A stretch of DNA of 64,000 nucleotides from Linnemannia hyalina (lineage: Eukaryota > Mortierellomycota > Mortierellomycetes > Mortierellales > Mortierellaceae): the NCBI GenBank assembly GCA_019671135.1, contig JAHRHY010000008.1:1116001-1180000 (forward strand), written 5' to 3'. Each line of letters begins with the position of its first letter. The stretch's first letter is position 1. The position numbers and the translations under genes were made by a program. Below the pieces are notes generated by a model. The model was not told the origin of the DNA, did not search any database, and worked only from the letters and a program-made list of their open reading frames with translations. Of this stretch, positions 61,232-64,000 are shown piece after piece.

Positions 61232-64000
61232 ATGTCCTCGCCCGACGCACCGAGGACGCCTTCCTCTTCCCTACCAAAGGATAATGCAGACAAGACCCCC
61301 ATCCAACCACCAGGAACAACTGCCGCCACCACTTCCTCTAAAAACGACTCTCTCGCACCAATAACAAACGCCAAACCACTTACCACGGACCCAACGGCCA
61401 CAGTGACCACAACTGCCACGGACAAAAACAACGCCTCAGAAACGACCATCGCCACCACCACAACAACTCCTGCTGCCGCCACGGCCACAGCAGATGCGGG
61501 TGCGGGTGCTGCCAACGCAATCGTCAAGCCCTCGGCCGGGTCGACAACTCCTCGGGCTGGGGCAAAAGATGGCGAAGCGTTGGAGCCCTCAAAGTCAGGA
61601 ACAAGCTCTGGAACAGCCCTGCACCCAGTCGCCAATTACCCCCTCCCTCCACCCTTCCTCTCCACGTCGGAACCCAACAACAAGAACAACACCTCCATCG
61701 TCCACCCACTCGTAAATGCCGATGGAGACAGCACTGAGGAAGACAATGCCTCTGAAATCGCCTCAGACATCCAAGAACACTCACAACACAGCGACAACGG
61801 GAGCATTCAACTAGTAGCGCTGGATGATGAAGAGAATGAAGCAGGGCAAACCAATGGTCATACCGTCGAGGTTGTGGCAAAGGAGGGCGGGAGCACAGCC
61901 CCTGCCGACAACAATAACAACAGCGACAACAAACCTCCAGCAAACAAGGTCGTCACCTCAGGAACGGAGGCGCCTGTTTCGGTCGTCAATATCTCTAAAG
62001 CACCCAGCACCACGGTTGAACCCTCAGAAGGACGGCCACATGAGGAACCAGAGGAATCTGTCGCGTCCTATACCTCACCCAACTTTGAGTGGGCCAGGAT
62101 TCTTCAAAAGCGCCTCGGCAAGAACCTTAGCGACGCGCAGCTCCTGGCGCGGTCCAACAGCATGCTGGCATCACCCAGTATCCTGGCCCAGTCTCTCACC
62201 CAAGTCATCCCTAGTCTGCAGGTCAAGGAGACTTCGCCACTCTCGCCCGGAACCACTATCAAATACCAAACTGCGGAGGAGCTCTTTGACAGGCCAGCTT
62301 CAATTGAGCCTTCTGTTCCAGCATACAAACCAGATGAACAGCCTGCACGAGACGACCCTTTCCCCTCCAGCGCCTTCGCAAGCAGTTCCCATGGTCCTCT
62401 CCTCCTCTTTGCTCCCTTGAATCCGGACCAGCTCTATGGAAAGAATCCTACCACGATTCCACCGACGGCACCACCACCGGCAGCTGAGAACTCATCACAA
62501 CTGAGAGTACCGCGATCCCAACCTCAACCTCCACCAACCACCAGCCCAGCCCAAATGCAACAACCACACCACCAACCCGCTGCTCAACAGCCCGGACTTG
62601 TTGCCATCCATGCTATACCCACTCAAAGGAATTCTCCCATTTCTATACCGCATTCGATGGCGACAGCGACACCAACGCAGCCTTCAAGGAATCACCTCGG
62701 CGGAGAACTGCACCAGTCCCCTCTCATGTCCAGGGATGCCGGTCCAGGGGCAAGGAACATACGCCATAGCATAGGAGTGCATATCCAGGATGACCGACTC
62801 GCAGCTAATTCTCACTCGAATACCAACCACAGGACACTGAACGCTCAAAACTCGTCGTCTTCTCTGGTCGCCACATCCATGCCACCGAATGTCAAGGATC
62901 AACATGGAGCCACCGTCTCCAACTATCCCATCGCTCCAATCCAATATACCCCTCTTACGCAGTATAAGCCTATCAAGAAAGCACACAGTCTCCCAGCGCC
63001 TGTCAAAGAGACACCAGCTCCAATCAAGGAGACACCAGCTCCAGTCCTGACGCCCTCTGCCGACCCACCAACAGATACAGCTCACGATCAGGATTTAGCT
63101 GCAACAACACCCACCCCCGCCAGTGCCATACAGGAAGAATCTAAACCGGACCCAACGTCGACATCCGCGGCAGATACAGCGCCTCAGTGGGCTCTGGAGG
63201 CATTGTCGGGATTCTCGGACATTAATTTCGATACTACGCTGCCTGTAGGCGCTGCGGTTGCAACTACTCTGGCTAGTACCTCTCATTCATCTGAGGCACC
63301 TAGCAAAACTCCCATGATCATTCCTCCTATAAGTGTGAGATCCCGGTCGAATCTTTCTGTAAACGACGCGTCGCCGGGACAGGCGAAGCAGATTCAGTCG
63401 CCATTCGAATCGGCCCAACAGAATATCGAGGTATGTTTTCGACTCCGGAGATGTCATTTTATTTTGGTTCGAGATTCGTCCAATTGCTCATAGTAGCCTG
63501 TAACTTTGCTTGCACATCCCTTAGTTGAACCACCACGCAACTGCAGCAGAACAAAAACCAACGGGACCAGCCGCTATAGACCTTACGAACTTACCAATCA
63601 GCGACCCAGCGTGTTCACCTACTCTGGCGCTTCTCAGTCTGCAGCAACCATCATTATATTCAGCGCCTTTGCAGGATCCAACCGTGCCTTTTGATCAGCG
63701 CTCAAGCCCTGTGAAGCACGGACACAATGTACAAGGCAATCACCAGGCAGGGAGAAGTATTTCAAGTCTACGAGAGGTGCAGATTGGCCACATGGGTATT
63801 GAGCGAGCAAGCCTCGATGTTGGACACCAAAGACGTGGTGGTAAGTTATTTACCTGACGACCGCGTCCTAATTGGCAATTGAACAATCATTTACCTACCA
63901 CACCTTGACCAACTTTAATGCTTGTTAATCACACCCATTCTTGAATAGATACTGCCTCATTATCGGACATTACCCCTTCAGCGACAACAGGAGTACCGCC
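61232..64000 (+). CDS. Low-complexity protein of unknown function, partial
   Basis: Exons 61232-63430, 63525-63840 and 63949 to the window edge join in frame; the C-terminus is missing. The start is the first ATG of the frame (MSSPDAPRTPSS). I do not recognise the family. The visible 844 residues or so are mainly Pro, Ser, Thr and Ala with an acidic part (STEEDNASEIASDIQEHS). One stretch looks less random: NFEWARILQKRLGKNLSDAQ, then LLARSNSMLASPS and a following helix, at about 62085-62220. A second is PQWALEALSGFSDINFDTTL. A short internal repeat reads PAPVKETPAPIKETPAPV. A regulatory or scaffold protein is possible; nothing in the sequence fixes a function. Confidence 0.7.

Overview
The window is nuclear DNA of a filamentous fungus, most likely an early-diverging one (Mucoromycota, Mortierellaceae-like). 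Genes carry many short introns (about 90-230 bp) with GTAAGT-type donors and CTAAC-like branch sites. Proteins carry long Gln, His, Ser and Pro tracts. Several genes belong to families that yeasts lack: a fucose-1-phosphate guanylyltransferase, an eIF4E3-like cap-binding protein, an HSPA12-like Hsp70, a DHX40-like helicase and a PPP1R37-like protein. The genus-level placement is inference from gene content. No rRNA, tRNA, CRISPR or recognisable transposon was seen.

Sixteen protein genes were modelled, 14 of them complete. From left to right: a membrane-anchored LEA2/DUF3712-like protein cut by the left edge (-); an Hsp70-like ATPase with a Pro/Gln-rich N-terminal extension (-); a 12-exon LRR protein with an RVxF PP1-docking motif (+); a class I methyltransferase (-); the small GTPase ARL5 (+); a very histidine-rich protein of unknown function (+); fucose-1-phosphate guanylyltransferase (-) divergent from a stand-alone asparagine-synthase-domain protein (+); a long Uds1-domain coiled-coil protein (-); a PH-LRR protein (+); an eIF4E3-like factor (+); a DEAH-box helicase (+); a 2003-residue two-finger C2H2 protein (+); a WW-WW-PH-RhoGAP protein (-); an FAD-dependent monooxygenase (+); and a low-complexity protein cut by the right edge (+).

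The layout alternates strands. Convergent pairs are tight, with 54-126 bp between stop codons at 10715/10775, 18654/18781, 22705/22760 and 52448/52565, so their 3' UTRs probably overlap. Divergent pairs share promoter regions from 234 bp (21320-21553) to 3.2 kb (28249-31464). Two long stretches, 28249-31464 and 41876-46023, hold no convincing coding sequence. Pyrimidine-rich blocks precede many plus-strand starts.

The genes do not form one pathway. Themes are signalling and morphogenesis (RhoGAP, ARL5, Uds1, PP1 regulator, PH-LRR), RNA and translation (DHX40-like, eIF4E3-like) and sugar or nitrogen metabolism (FPGT, Asn-synthase-like). Exon boundaries were deduced by reading frame and splice signals only. 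Three introns need GC-AG splicing to keep the frame.
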